64,000 nt of DNA, from the NCBI RefSeq assembly GCF_008830225.1, contig NZ_WAIE01000004.1, forward strand, positions 271,691 through 335,690, written 5' to 3'. Made by a program: the position numbers and the translations under genes. The notes below the pieces were generated by a model. The model searched no databases. It saw only the letters and a program-made list of their open reading frames with translations, and had not been told where the DNA came from. The stretch is from Pseudodesulfovibrio senegalensis. Lineage in GTDB: Bacteria; Desulfobacterota; Desulfovibrionia; Desulfovibrionales; Desulfovibrionaceae. Shown here one piece after another: positions 52,725 to 61,666 of the stretch (the first letter of the stretch is position 1; each line of letters begins with the position of its first letter).

Positions 52725-53981
52725 CTAAATCATGCCTGCCACCTGCCGGGATGCCCAGGTGGAGGCCTTGAGGTAGTGTGTTGCTGTTGTGGTGAAGCAC
52801 GCCTTGTATTTGAGCAGCAGGGCGTTGGCTGTTTTCCAGTCGGCTCGTTCTACTGCGTCGAGCATGTCCAGCGCGTCGCCGAGCTCGGAGCCTCGCTGTC
52901 CGCACAACGCCTCGAGCAATTCGGCATCAAGGGGGATGTCCTTGAGGATGTCGCTCATTTCGTTGCCCATAAGGGCATCCAGACGTGAGAACAGTCCCAG
53001 CAGGAACATCTGCTCGCAGGGATGTTCTACAGAGGGCAGGCTTTCGGTCAGCTGTTCCAGGAACCGCGCCCGTTGCAGCGCCATGTATGCCAGTTCCTCG
53101 CCTTTGGGCGTGTTGTCCATGTCGGTCATGGCCACGACCATGGCCCAGCGCCGGATTTCCTTGGTTCCCAGCAGGGAAACCGCCTGCTGTATGGACTTGA
53201 TGGTGTTGGGGAGCCCGAATGCCGCAGAATTGATGTAGCGCAACAGCCGGTAGCTCAGGCCCACATCCGTGGCAATGACGTCGGCCAGCCGCTGCATGTC
53301 CAGCTCCGGCGCGTTCAGTTCCCGCAGCAGTCCCAGTTTGGCTACGGACGCACTGTTCAGGGTCTGCTCGGTCAGGCTGAAGGGGCGGGTGAAGAACGAG
53401 CCCTGGAAGAGCGCGAATCCGAGGGCGCGGGTTCCCTGATAATCCTCCCAGGTTTCAACGTCCGTTGCCAGCAGTCGTCCTGTGAAATCCTTCATCTGCT
53501 TGCGGAAGGCGATGACATCCTTGGGCGAATGATTCTTCATGGACATGGTGACGATATCCGCGTGTTCTTTGAGCACACTGAATGCTTCCGGCTCCACGGA
53601 TGAGTCCAGGGCAAGGCGGGAGCCGTTGTCCTGCAGTGTCTTGGCAATGGAGTCGATGCGGTCGGCATCCGTTGCCGGAGATGTGAGGGAAATGACGTGG
53701 GACCCGTTGAGGGAAATGGCCTGCTGGCAGTGGGGCAGGGCGTCTCCGCACAAGGTGATCAGGGTTTTGCCGTGCCAGTTCGGGGCGCCCAGGGTTTCTT
53801 CCGTGTTTTCCATGACCCTGTCCAGAATGGCGGAATCGGTTTCCGCAGGGGAAAAGACGTCCGGGTCGCCATGATAGGCCAGCTCGTAGGCCCAGATGTT
53901 TTTTTCGCGGTCAAACACCGGCATTCGAGTGATGAATAGGTCCTGATTGTCAGTGTCTTGATCCGTCGTGGTGCTGTTCAT
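52725..53981 (-). CDS. EAL-like/HDOD signalling protein (YuxH type)
   Basis: 418 residues. The N-terminal half (ITRMPVFDREKNIWAYELAYHG) is a divergent EAL domain, where the motif EAL is replaced and the acidic metal ligands are mostly absent, so c-di-GMP hydrolysis is unlikely. The C-terminal half (about 200-400; LRELNAPELDMQRLADVIATD, NSAAFGLPNTIKSIQQAVSLLG) is an HDOD domain. Proteins of this plan act as protein-interaction regulators in signalling, biofilm or motility. It is upstream of, and probably co-transcribed with, the tandem stress protein. Confidence 0.9.
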   Translation of the reverse strand: MNSTTTDQDTDNQDLFITRMPVFDREKNIWAYELAYHGDPDVFSPAETDSAILDRVMENTEETLGAPNWHGKTLITLCGDALPHCQQAISLNGSHVISLTSPATDADRIDSIAKTLQDNGSRLALDSSVEPEAFSVLKEHADIVTMSMKNHSPKDVIAFRKQMKDFTGRLLATDVETWEDYQGTRALGFALFQGSFFTRPFSLTEQTLNSASVAKLGLLRELNAPELDMQRLADVIATDVGLSYRLLRYINSAAFGLPNTIKSIQQAVSLLGTKEIRRWAMVVAMTDMDNTPKGEELAYMALQRARFLEQLTESLPSVEHPCEQMFLLGLFSRLDALMGNEMSDILKDIPLDAELLEALCGQRGSELGDALDMLDAVERADWKTANALLLKYKACFTTTATHYLKASTWASRQVAGMI

Positions 53982-54253
53982 GCCGATATCGCTTTTTTTT
54001 ATCAGGTATCAATGTGCTTTCAATATCATATCCCTACATAATAATAAAAATTCGTTTCAATTATATATCATCGTTTGGCCGAAAATGTAACATTTTTCGG
54101 CAAGCACGGATGGGCAGACCTGGTGGATGCGTGGGGTGGTGCTTGCACGCGACAAAAGGGCGCACGATTTCTGCCGTGTGCGGTTGGAATGATGCCGTGT
54201 TGCCGCGACATATCGTGGTTTTGCCTGCGGCAAGGACTGCCGGTTTTTGTGGG

Positions 54254-54796
54254 TCAGTTGCCGTATCCGGCCGAGCGGAGCACGTTCGCGGCAAATTCCT
54301 CGGCGTTCTCTACCGGGCCGTCGTGATACAGGACCGTCTCGGGGGAGCTTTTCTTGTCGTTGCGTATCAGTATGCAGACCGGACAATCGTCTTTGCCGTG
54401 CGTTATTCTGGTCCCGGTCTCGGAATAGGGAAAGACGGGCATGGGAGCCGAGAATTTGTTGCGGAAGAAGTTGACCTCGAAAAGCGAGTTGTTCAGCCCT
54501 AAGCCGATCATCTTGATGCGGTTGGAAAGACCTTGGCCGTCGAGGATTTCAAAGACCTTGTTGACGTTGGGCATGTCCTTGCCGCACGCGTCGCAGTACA
54601 CGTTGAAGACATAGATGAGCACGTATGGTGACGGAATGTCCGAAAGATGCAGCGGCGTGTCTTCCGTTTCCAGATATGTCTGGTACACGGAAGGCTGCTG
54701 TCCGTTCAGTTCGATGTCCGGAAACGGTTCGCCGCCAAGCACGGTGGACGCAAGAATCGCCACAGCCAGAAGTGCGGCGCAGAAACGTACGATCAT
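54254..54796 (-). CDS. exported thioredoxin-like protein
   Basis: 180 residues from ATG 54796 behind GGGGAG; the open frame extends to 54928 without support. Signal peptide (IVRFCAALLAVAILASTVLGG), then a thioredoxin fold with CDAC in VFNVYCDACGKDMPNVNKV as the likely redox site, in the TlpA / AhpC-TSA style. A second pair (DDCPVCILI) lies near residue 140. Periplasmic thiol-disulfide exchange is inferred; the partner, perhaps cytochrome maturation, is unknown. The 53982-54253 gap holds nothing recognised. Confidence 0.8.
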   Translation of the reverse strand: MIVRFCAALLAVAILASTVLGGEPFPDIELNGQQPSVYQTYLETEDTPLHLSDIPSPYVLIYVFNVYCDACGKDMPNVNKVFEILDGQGLSNRIKMIGLGLNNSLFEVNFFRNKFSAPMPVFPYSETGTRITHGKDDCPVCILIRNDKKSSPETVLYHDGPVENAEEFAANVLRSAGYGN

Positions 54797-54881
54797 ATAG
54801 AATACTCCCCTGTTCATTGCATGGCATAAAGTGGGAGTCTGTGCAAGCCGGTTGCAAAAAACCGAAGTTTTGAGGTGGGAA

Positions 54882-56099
54882 TCAGGAAAAAAGACGCGGA
54901 CGAAGCATAAGTATCTCGATTTCATCACCTTTGTTGGCAGTTATGCCGGGAGGGGCGGCAATGAATCCGCCGGTTTGCATCATGGATTGCATGACGGGGG
55001 TTCCGGGGTCGTCCAGCGGTGTGGCCATGAGCCGGGACCGGCGCAGTTCCAGGGAGCACGGGATGATGCGCGACGGCCCTGCAGGCACGGAATATCCTTT
55101 GGCGAGCGTGGCTGGAACCGGTTTGTCCGGTTCGTCGAGGCCGCGCATGAGTCGCAGGGCCGGGAGTACCAGCATGCGCCAGCAGGCCAGCACCGCGGGC
55201 GGTGGGCCGGGCAGGCCGAAGAGCAGCGTGCCGTCCCGTTCCCCCAAAAAGCAGTTGTGGCCGGGCCGCATGTCCACGCCCTTGAACAGCATGGAAAACC
55301 CGGCTTCCTCGGCGGCCCGGGCCGCAAGGTCGCGTTCACTGCCGCCGGTGCCCCCTGTGGTGATCACCAGGCGGGCCTCGGGGTTTTCCAGTTCGTGCAG
55401 GATGTCCATCATGGTGTCCTGCACCACATGGTACATGCTTGTTCCGGCTCCGTGCTCCCGGAGCAGGGCGCGCAGCAGCACGGGATTGTCCGCCGGAAAG
55501 CCTGTGTCGTCGGCCACGACGTCTTCGGGGTCGGCCAGTTCGCTGCCCAGTGCCAGTATCAGGGTGGAAGGGCGTTCAAAAACATCGACTTCCTGCACGC
55601 GGGAGCGCACGGCCGCGGCCATGACTGTCGGCGAGATAAGTTCCCCGGCCCGGAGCAGTAAAGTTCCCCGGGACAGGTCGGAACCCGGGGCGCGCAGGTG
55701 TTCTCCCGGACGGGGAGGCGTGGTGACCATGAGTTTGCCCTTGCGCATGGTCGCGTCTTCGTTGGGGACTACGCAGTCCGCGCCTTCGGGCACGGGGGCG
55801 CCCGTGAACACGCGAGCCGCGGACCCCGAGGCAATGGAACCCGGATTTGCGGTTTCCGCAAGCACGGTATGGCTGGGTGCAAAGCCCACGGGTTTGAAAA
55901 AGGATGCCTTTTCGGCCTGGGCAGAGGCGATGGCAAAGCCGTCACGTGCACAGCGGGGTGATTCGGGCACGTCGCATTGTGCGGTCATGTCCCCGGCAGC
56001 CACAAAACCGTGGGTGATGGCCGGGGGCAGCGAGTTGACGCGACCCGGCCGGGCGTGTTCCGTGATGATGTCCAAGGCCTGGGCAAGCGATACGCTCAT
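54882..56099 (-). CDS. moeA: molybdopterin molybdenumtransferase
   Basis: 405 residues from ATG 56099 behind GGAG; an open frame to 56645 overlaps mobB on the other strand and is not supported. All MoeA landmarks are seen: SPRCARDGFAI near residue 48, VFTGAPVPEGADCVVPNED, LITTGG-type motif VITTGGTGG and LFGLPGPPPAVLACW. It inserts molybdate into adenylylated molybdopterin. It is divergent from mobB and near mobA, together supplying bis-MGD cofactor needed by the formate dehydrogenases at the left of the window. Confidence 0.95.
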   Translation of the reverse strand: MSVSLAQALDIITEHARPGRVNSLPPAITHGFVAAGDMTAQCDVPESPRCARDGFAIASAQAEKASFFKPVGFAPSHTVLAETANPGSIASGSAARVFTGAPVPEGADCVVPNEDATMRKGKLMVTTPPRPGEHLRAPGSDLSRGTLLLRAGELISPTVMAAAVRSRVQEVDVFERPSTLILALGSELADPEDVVADDTGFPADNPVLLRALLREHGAGTSMYHVVQDTMMDILHELENPEARLVITTGGTGGSERDLAARAAEEAGFSMLFKGVDMRPGHNCFLGERDGTLLFGLPGPPPAVLACWRMLVLPALRLMRGLDEPDKPVPATLAKGYSVPAGPSRIIPCSLELRRSRLMATPLDDPGTPVMQSMMQTGGFIAAPPGITANKGDEIEILMLRPRLFS

Positions 56100-56249
56100 G
56101 GGATTCTCCGTGTGCGCCGGGTGCGGGCGCGGTGCGGCCCGTGTCGTGAATTGTGGCATCGGATTCAGACCTTGTAAAGCACCTGCGTTGTCGTGGTATT
56201 CACATTCGGTTTGGTTGGTGGCATAGATTGCGCCATACAAGGAGCGGCA

Positions 56250-56759
56250 ATGAATAGATCCCCGATACTCTGTGTGGTGGGCAAGAAGCGATCCGGCAAA
56301 ACCCGTTTCCTGGAACGTCTGATCCCCGAGTTGAAGCGGCGCGGCCTGTGCGTGGCCACGGTCAAGCACGACGCCCATGGTTTCGACATTGACCACGAGG
56401 GCAAGGATTCGTGGCGGCATCGCCGGTGCGGTGCGGACGCCGTGTGTATTGCCTCGCCCGACAAGGTGGCGCTGGTGCGCAGCGTGGACCGGGAGCCGGC
56501 GCCCGAGGATCTGGCCGCGACCCTGCTTGCCCATGCGGACATTGTGCTCACCGAGGGCTACTACCGGTCCGGGCATCCCAAGATCGAGGTGCATTGGAGC
56601 GGCACCCATGCGAAACCGTTGTGTGCGGAAGATGATCCTGCCCAAGCAAACGTGATCGCGCTGGTGACGGACGATCCTGTTGCCGTGGATGTGCCCTGCT
56701 TTGCCTCGGACGATGCTCCGGGCGTGGCCGACATGGTCTGCGCCCTGTTCCGGCTCTGA
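56250..56759 (+). CDS. mobB: molybdopterin-guanine dinucleotide biosynthesis protein B
   Basis: 169 residues from ATG 56250 behind AAGGAG. A P-loop GKKRSGKTRFLE near the N-terminus and VKHDAHGFDIDHEGKDSWRH, ending in DIVLTEGYYRSGHPKIEVH, identify MobB. It is a GTP-binding partner that helps MobA or FdhD-type steps of cofactor maturation. It converges on mobA, the two stops lying one base apart. Confidence 0.93.
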   Translation: MNRSPILCVVGKKRSGKTRFLERLIPELKRRGLCVATVKHDAHGFDIDHEGKDSWRHRRCGADAVCIASPDKVALVRSVDREPAPEDLAATLLAHADIVLTEGYYRSGHPKIEVHWSGTHAKPLCAEDDPAQANVIALVTDDPVAVDVPCFASDDAPGVADMVCALFRL

Positions 56760-56760
56760 G

Positions 56761-57369
56761 TCAGCGTTTGCGGGCCTGTTCCAGTTCCTGTGGGGTGTTC
56801 ACGCCCATGAAGGATCGCAGGTCCGGGTCTGCGGCGCGCAGCTTGTCTGCGGGGACGTTTTTGAGATTCATCTGCCCGAAAAAGTCCGTGATCTTCAGGT
56901 TGCCGGTGCGCAGTTGCGCCTCGATGTGCGGCAGGCAGCGCGTGGAGTACACCGCGCACAGGGGTTCGTGGTAGCCGTCTTCCTTGAGTGGGATGGTGAT
57001 GTCCGGGCCTATTCCGTTTTGGGGTGCGGACTCCCGCACGAGCAGCCGCACCATTTCCGGGTGCAGGAATGGGGCGTCGCAGGCCGTCACAAAGGCCCGG
57101 TCGCCGGTGATGGCTTCGAGCCCGGCATGCAGCCCGGTCAGGGAGCTGCGGATGTCGAAATGGTCGGCAACGGCGCGTACGCCGGGCAGCGCAAAGGTCT
57201 CAGTGTCCCGGCAGGCGATGACGATGTCGGTGAACATGGGGGTGCAGACCGCCAGCAGCCTGTCGATGATGCGCGTGCTGCCCACCTTCAGGAAGGCCTT
57301 GTTCACATTGCCCAGCCTCGAGCCTTTGCCGCCGGCCAGAATGATGGCGGAAATCTGTGTATTGTGCAT
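56761..57369 (-). CDS. mobA: molybdenum cofactor guanylyltransferase
   Basis: 202 residues from ATG 57369. The opening ISAIILAGGKGSRLGNVNKA with its glycine-rich GTP-binding loop, and the FVTACDAPFL motif, identify MobA, which joins GMP to molybdopterin to make the dinucleotide form used by DMSO-reductase-family enzymes such as FdhA. The ribosome site is weak, and a GTG four codons upstream is possible. It faces mobB tail to tail. Confidence 0.93.
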   Translation of the reverse strand: MHNTQISAIILAGGKGSRLGNVNKAFLKVGSTRIIDRLLAVCTPMFTDIVIACRDTETFALPGVRAVADHFDIRSSLTGLHAGLEAITGDRAFVTACDAPFLHPEMVRLLVRESAPQNGIGPDITIPLKEDGYHEPLCAVYSTRCLPHIEAQLRTGNLKITDFFGQMNLKNVPADKLRAADPDLRSFMGVNTPQELEQARKR

Positions 57370-57507
57370 GTTTTTCGTCACGATATCGGATGTTCCACAG
57401 AACCGTTCAAATATCAAGGCAACCCAGGATGTAAGCTTTGCGGGGCGGCGTATGGGGTTCCCAAGGGCGCGGGAGTGGGGTATGCTGTTTTCTGGGAGAA
57501 AACGTCC

Positions 57508-58050
57508 ATGAGGTGGAGGAACAGCGTGCAGCACAATCTGGGCCGGAGGGCATTGACGCCCCGCGGCAAACAGGGATTCACCATTATCGAGCTGGTGGTC
57601 ATCACCCTGATCGTCGGTATTCTGGCCGCAGTGATCGGTACGAAGATGTTCGACATGAGCTCGGCCGAAATGGCCACAAGGCGCATGGAGGTGGCCTCGC
57701 GAATTCGACATGCCCAGATTCGGGCCATGAAGCAGGCTTCGGTCTGGGGCGTGCGTTGCGATGCCACGGACTACTGGCTTTTTACCGGGAATGATCCCGA
57801 CAGCGCCGCGGACCGACGCGCATTTCCCGGGGCAGGCGCAGACAAGGTCTCGCTGGCCTCAAAGGGCATGGCCATGGACGCATTCACCGTCTATTTCGAT
57901 CGATACGGCATCCCCTACACATCCTACACCAGCGCGGCCGTGAACACCAAGGTCGGCACGGGCAGTGCCGTCGGGTTCACACTCACGGTGTCGGGCAGCG
58001 GCGACAGCCATGATTTTTCCATAGAACCTGAAACCGGATTCATACAATGA
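57508..58050 (+). CDS. type II/IV pseudopilin 1
   Basis: 180 residues from ATG 57508; the open frame back to 56680 overlaps mobA and is not real. A prepilin peptidase site (KQG-FTIIELVVITLIVGILAA) follows a 22-residue basic leader, with Glu at position 5 of the mature helix. The globular part has a cysteine (WGVRCDATDYW) and is pseudopilin GspH/FimT-like. It begins a set of four overlapping or abutting genes and is coupled to the next by an ATGA overlap. Confidence 0.88.
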   Translation: MRWRNSVQHNLGRRALTPRGKQGFTIIELVVITLIVGILAAVIGTKMFDMSSAEMATRRMEVASRIRHAQIRAMKQASVWGVRCDATDYWLFTGNDPDSAADRRAFPGAGADKVSLASKGMAMDAFTVYFDRYGIPYTSYTSAAVNTKVGTGSAVGFTLTVSGSGDSHDFSIEPETGFIQ

Positions 58051-58487
58051 CCAGAGAGCGCAGAGCCGGTTTTTCCCTTTTGGAAACCATCATCGTCATC
58101 GGCATGGTGGGAGTGCTGGCCGCCATCGTGGTCACCATGCTCGGCAAGCAGGTTTCCCTTTCTCCCCGCCAGATCGACTGGAGCCGGGACGAAGTGAGCG
58201 CGCAGGCGATCATGGAGGACGTGGTCGCGGATTACGTGGAACTGATCAACGACGACGCCACGCGCGATGCGGCCCTTTCCCAGCTGGTGAGCCGCAACAA
58301 TGCCGACCAGTATGCACCGTCCGGGGTAGTGACCATGAGCTACGTGTCGTTTCCCCGCGCCGGGGGCAGCGAGACATCGTCCGGTTCGTTGCTCAAGGTT
58401 TCCGTGCAGGAGCCGGGAGGCATAACCCTGACCACGATCCTTGCGCCCAGCAGGACCGAAGCGGCAGACAATGCCGTGAACTACTAG
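58047..58487 (+). CDS. pseudopilin 2
   Basis: 146 residues. Short basic leader, then a prepilin site RAG-FSLLETIIVIGMVGVLAAI, with the conserved Glu at mature position 5. The rest has no recognised family. It overlaps pseudopilin 1 by four bases and precedes pseudopilin 3 by ten. Confidence 0.85.
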   Translation: MTRERRAGFSLLETIIVIGMVGVLAAIVVTMLGKQVSLSPRQIDWSRDEVSAQAIMEDVVADYVELINDDATRDAALSQLVSRNNADQYAPSGVVTMSYVSFPRAGGSETSSGSLLKVSVQEPGGITLTTILAPSRTEAADNAVNY

Positions 58488-58497
58488 GGGGCGGGCC

Positions 58498-59019
58498 ATG
58501 AACAGCAAGGGGTTTACGCTCATCGAAGTCTTGGTTTCATTGGTCATCCTCTCGTTCGTGGGCATGGTGGCCGGGTATTATTATGTGGAGGGGATCCGGG
58601 GTTTTTCCGTTGCCCGCATCACTTCGGAAGTCGTGCCCAAGGCGAGTATCGCGCTCGAGCGCATGAACATCGAACTGAGCGACTGTGACGATCGCAGCGC
58701 CACCGGCGACATTCTGGTCCAGTCCGACAGGATCATTTATGAAACCACGGTGACGGCTCTCGATAATGTCAGGACGCTTCGGTACTATTCGTCCAACGGG
58801 ACCATATATCTGAATCCGGGCGACGGAACGGGCGAACACCTGTTGCTTGATGATCTTGGCAACTGCACCATGAGCGCCGATACCGCCGATCTGGACGGCA
58901 GCGGCGGCGACGAGATATCGGCCCTGAACATTTCCCTGTCCATGGATTTGGGCAACGGCGACAGCACAACGTATTCCCTGCGGGTCATGCCCAGGAATTT
59001 TGTGCATCTTGCTCCTTAA
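58498..59019 (+). CDS. pseudopilin 3
   Basis: 173 residues. Leader MNSKG then FTLIEVLVSLVILSFVGMVAG, a prepilin helix with Glu at mature position 5, like PilV/GspI/GspJ. The globular part is polar, with TYSLRVMPRNFVHL at its C-terminus. It belongs to the pseudopilin operon. Confidence 0.87.
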   Translation: MNSKGFTLIEVLVSLVILSFVGMVAGYYYVEGIRGFSVARITSEVVPKASIALERMNIELSDCDDRSATGDILVQSDRIIYETTVTALDNVRTLRYYSSNGTIYLNPGDGTGEHLLLDDLGNCTMSADTADLDGSGGDEISALNISLSMDLGNGDSTTYSLRVMPRNFVHLAP

Positions 59020-59033
59020 GCGTACGAGGAACC

Positions 59034-61226
59034 ATGCAGAATCGAAATAGCGCAATGCACCATGTCGGCTGGGAAGGTCCGCGCAGCGGCGTGGCCATCA
59101 TCTACATCATCATCGGCGTGGTGGTTTTCGGCCTGCTGGGGGCGGGCATCGTTTCCTTTGTGAGCACCTCTTCGGTGGGCACGGCCGAGCCGGATTGTGC
59201 AAAACGGGCGCAGTACGTTGCCGAGTCCGGCATCCGTTACGCCATGAGCGAAATGCGCGCCGCCACGGATTCCAGCGATGCGGACCAGGTCCTCGCGGAC
59301 ATGAACGCCACCACCTATACGCTGGCTGACGGGAGTACCTTCTATCTGACGTTCACGGACAACCGGCCCGATTTCACTGTCCGTTCCGTTGGCACGGCCT
59401 GTAACGGTCTTTCTCCCACGACGGCCACGCTGGAATACGATTTCAATGCGCCCAGTTCGTCCGGTTCGGACGGTCCCATTACCTCGGACGACGACAGCAA
59501 GGATTTCGTGACCGTGGCCGACGATGGCAACCCCGGCATTACCACCGTCGAAGATGCCCAGGGCAAGGTGACCGTGGTTTTCGGCAACAGCAATTACGGT
59601 ACCTACGGCTGCCGGTGGTATGAAGGGGACAAGGCGTCCTGTGAAAAAGGTGTTTGCGGACTCGGGACCGGCCTGCGTACCTATTTTGTCCTGGATTTCG
59701 ATGCCAACGCCCAAGGTGACGGCATCACATTCACCATCAAGAACGCCGATACCAATGCATTGATGAGTTGCGGCGGCGATTCCGGTATGGGCGAGCTTCT
59801 CGGGTATGCGGGCAAGGGGTTCGACGGCAAGGGTATCAGCCCGCCCAAATTGGGCACGGAGTTCGACATTTACTACAATGGAAACAACTCGCCCTGCAAT
59901 GCGGGCAGCCGCAATGACGCCAGCAACCGCTATGACCATGTTGCCTTCATTTATTGGGGCGAAACCGATGATTCGTGCTGGCGCGGCAGGTATTATGACG
60001 ACAACCGCCATGAAGAGGGCGATGACATTTCATCCGAGCCGCGCAACTCCTATGACTGGAACGACTCCGGCATAGGCAACGACGGGTATTTCTATCGCTC
60101 CTATGCCAACTGGCTCAAGGACGGGTACAACGGCAGCCGGGTGGCCGTGGCGCGCATCGAGCTGCACCGGTCCCAAACGCCCAATGCCGCAGGATACTAC
60201 CTGTACAACCTTCGTGGCTGGATCCGTCAGGCCAACGACACCATGGAAACCGGCTACAGGGACGTGACCACGGACTTTGACGTGGCCCCGGATTTTGTGG
60301 ACGTCATCGCGCTCGACGCCACCCGCCATGCCCAGATGAACACCATCTACTGGGGCTGGACCTCGGGCACGGGCGCGGCCACCCAGTTCGTGCAGATGGG
60401 AGAGTGGCAGCTGGCTTTTCGGGGAGACACCGCCTCCACCCCGGCCACATGGAACAACCGGGTTCCCTCGGATTACGTCATGGGCTGGACCATTGACGAG
60501 GGCGCTGGCTACGACATTCATGACGAATCCTCCACCGGTGCGGACGGCGAGGTCAATCCGCACAGCAACGGTTCCGAAAGGCTGACGTATGCGGAATGGG
60601 TGGCCGGGTTGACCGCCTCGGGCGGGGCCGGTTTGCGTACCATCCGTTCCAGCAACAACCGTCGGCCCGGACATATTCTGATTCCCTATGACAGTTCCAT
60701 GGATCTTTCGCCGCGCGGTTCGGTCTCCCTGTGGTTCAATCCCAACCAGTTCCGCTCCGGCGACAACCGCTACGGCCTGCTGCGCAAGGGCAGCGCCAGC
60801 TCCGATTCCAGCGATCCGGATTACATGTTGCGTTTGGTGCGTTCCGGGGGCAGCCGGTACTATCTGCAGGGAACCGTGACCCTGAATGTGCTCGGATGGG
60901 ATTGGCCCATTTCCGTGGCAAGTTCCACGGTTTTGCAGAACAACGACGATGACCGTGACCATTGGCATCATGCCGTGCTGACCTGGGAAAATTACACCCT
61001 GCGGCTCTATCTGGACGGCGTGCTGGAGAATACCTATGTATTTTCCTGGGGCACGGGCGTTCCCCTGAATACGGCCACTCCCGTGATCATCGGGGCCACG
61101 CGGGCCAGAAACGGCACGAATACCAACAACTATTGTCTGGACGGGGTCGTGGATCAGGTTTTCCTGTTCGACCGCGAATTGACGCCCGATGAGATCAGCA
61201 CGATCTATCAGGCCGGGACCATGTGA
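59034..61226 (+). CDS. large exported pilus-tip-like protein with C-terminal LamG domain
   Basis: 730 residues. An N-terminal helix (SGVAIIYIIIGVVVFGLLGA) resembles PilX/GspK-type minor pilins, although a standard G-F-E prepilin motif is absent. A long, Asp/Asn-rich central region of unknown family follows. A concanavalin-like LamG domain occupies about residues 540-725 (MDLSPRGSVSLWFNPNQF, DHWHHAVLTWENYTLRLYLDG, FDRELTPDEISTIYQAG). Similar fusions display adhesive domains at the tip of a pilus. The position after three pseudopilins supports this role. The ligand may be a polysaccharide, but this is a guess. Confidence 0.85.
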   Translation: MQNRNSAMHHVGWEGPRSGVAIIYIIIGVVVFGLLGAGIVSFVSTSSVGTAEPDCAKRAQYVAESGIRYAMSEMRAATDSSDADQVLADMNATTYTLADGSTFYLTFTDNRPDFTVRSVGTACNGLSPTTATLEYDFNAPSSSGSDGPITSDDDSKDFVTVADDGNPGITTVEDAQGKVTVVFGNSNYGTYGCRWYEGDKASCEKGVCGLGTGLRTYFVLDFDANAQGDGITFTIKNADTNALMSCGGDSGMGELLGYAGKGFDGKGISPPKLGTEFDIYYNGNNSPCNAGSRNDASNRYDHVAFIYWGETDDSCWRGRYYDDNRHEEGDDISSEPRNSYDWNDSGIGNDGYFYRSYANWLKDGYNGSRVAVARIELHRSQTPNAAGYYLYNLRGWIRQANDTMETGYRDVTTDFDVAPDFVDVIALDATRHAQMNTIYWGWTSGTGAATQFVQMGEWQLAFRGDTASTPATWNNRVPSDYVMGWTIDEGAGYDIHDESSTGADGEVNPHSNGSERLTYAEWVAGLTASGGAGLRTIRSSNNRRPGHILIPYDSSMDLSPRGSVSLWFNPNQFRSGDNRYGLLRKGSASSDSSDPDYMLRLVRSGGSRYYLQGTVTLNVLGWDWPISVASSTVLQNNDDDRDHWHHAVLTWENYTLRLYLDGVLENTYVFSWGTGVPLNTATPVIIGATRARNGTNTNNYCLDGVVDQVFLFDRELTPDEISTIYQAGTM

Positions 61227-61234
61227 GGTGTAGG

Positions 61235-61567
61235 ATGCAGCGTACAGCAACGATCATTCTTGCCGCCGCGGCGCTCTGTTTTTTTGTGAACATGCCCGTT
61301 GTGGGCGTGGCCGACGAAATACGCGACGACTATTCCTCGTATGTTCGGGACGTGCGCTCCGGAAAGGCCAATGAGGAAAAAATGCCGGCCGGGTTGCTCA
61401 AGAAGCTCGAGGAAACGGGCAAGGAAAAGAAACAGCGCAATGCGGATGCGCCCGCACCGTCCCCAAGCGGGCCAGCCGCAACAAAGCGTTCGGTCGACGG
61501 TGATGCCGCATCCTCGCCTCCCGGCGACATGATCATCATTCATAAGTCCGGAAAAAATGACCAGTAG
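61235..61567 (+). CDS. small exported protein at end of pseudopilin operon
   Basis: 110 residues from ATG 61235; GTG 61223, overlapping the previous stop, is an alternative. Signal peptide (TATIILAAAALCFFVNMPVVG then VADE), then a short, charged helical stretch (GLLKKLEETGKEKKQRNAD) and a Pro/Ala/Ser-rich tail. No family recognised. It is probably periplasmic and co-expressed with the LamG protein. Confidence 0.7.
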   Translation: MQRTATIILAAAALCFFVNMPVVGVADEIRDDYSSYVRDVRSGKANEEKMPAGLLKKLEETGKEKKQRNADAPAPSPSGPAATKRSVDGDAASSPPGDMIIIHKSGKNDQ

Positions 61568-61666
61568 TTGTCCGTGTCCGAGGCGCTCTTTTCGCGCAGG
61601 CTTGTTGCATCGGGTGTCCGCGTGCACCCCGTTGCTGTTTCTTTTTTTGATATTTTGGAGATATTC

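Noticed and set aside
56680..57507. N-terminal extension of pseudopilin 1 over mobA
   Set aside because: ATG 57508 gives a normal prepilin leader; the extension is antisense to mobA.
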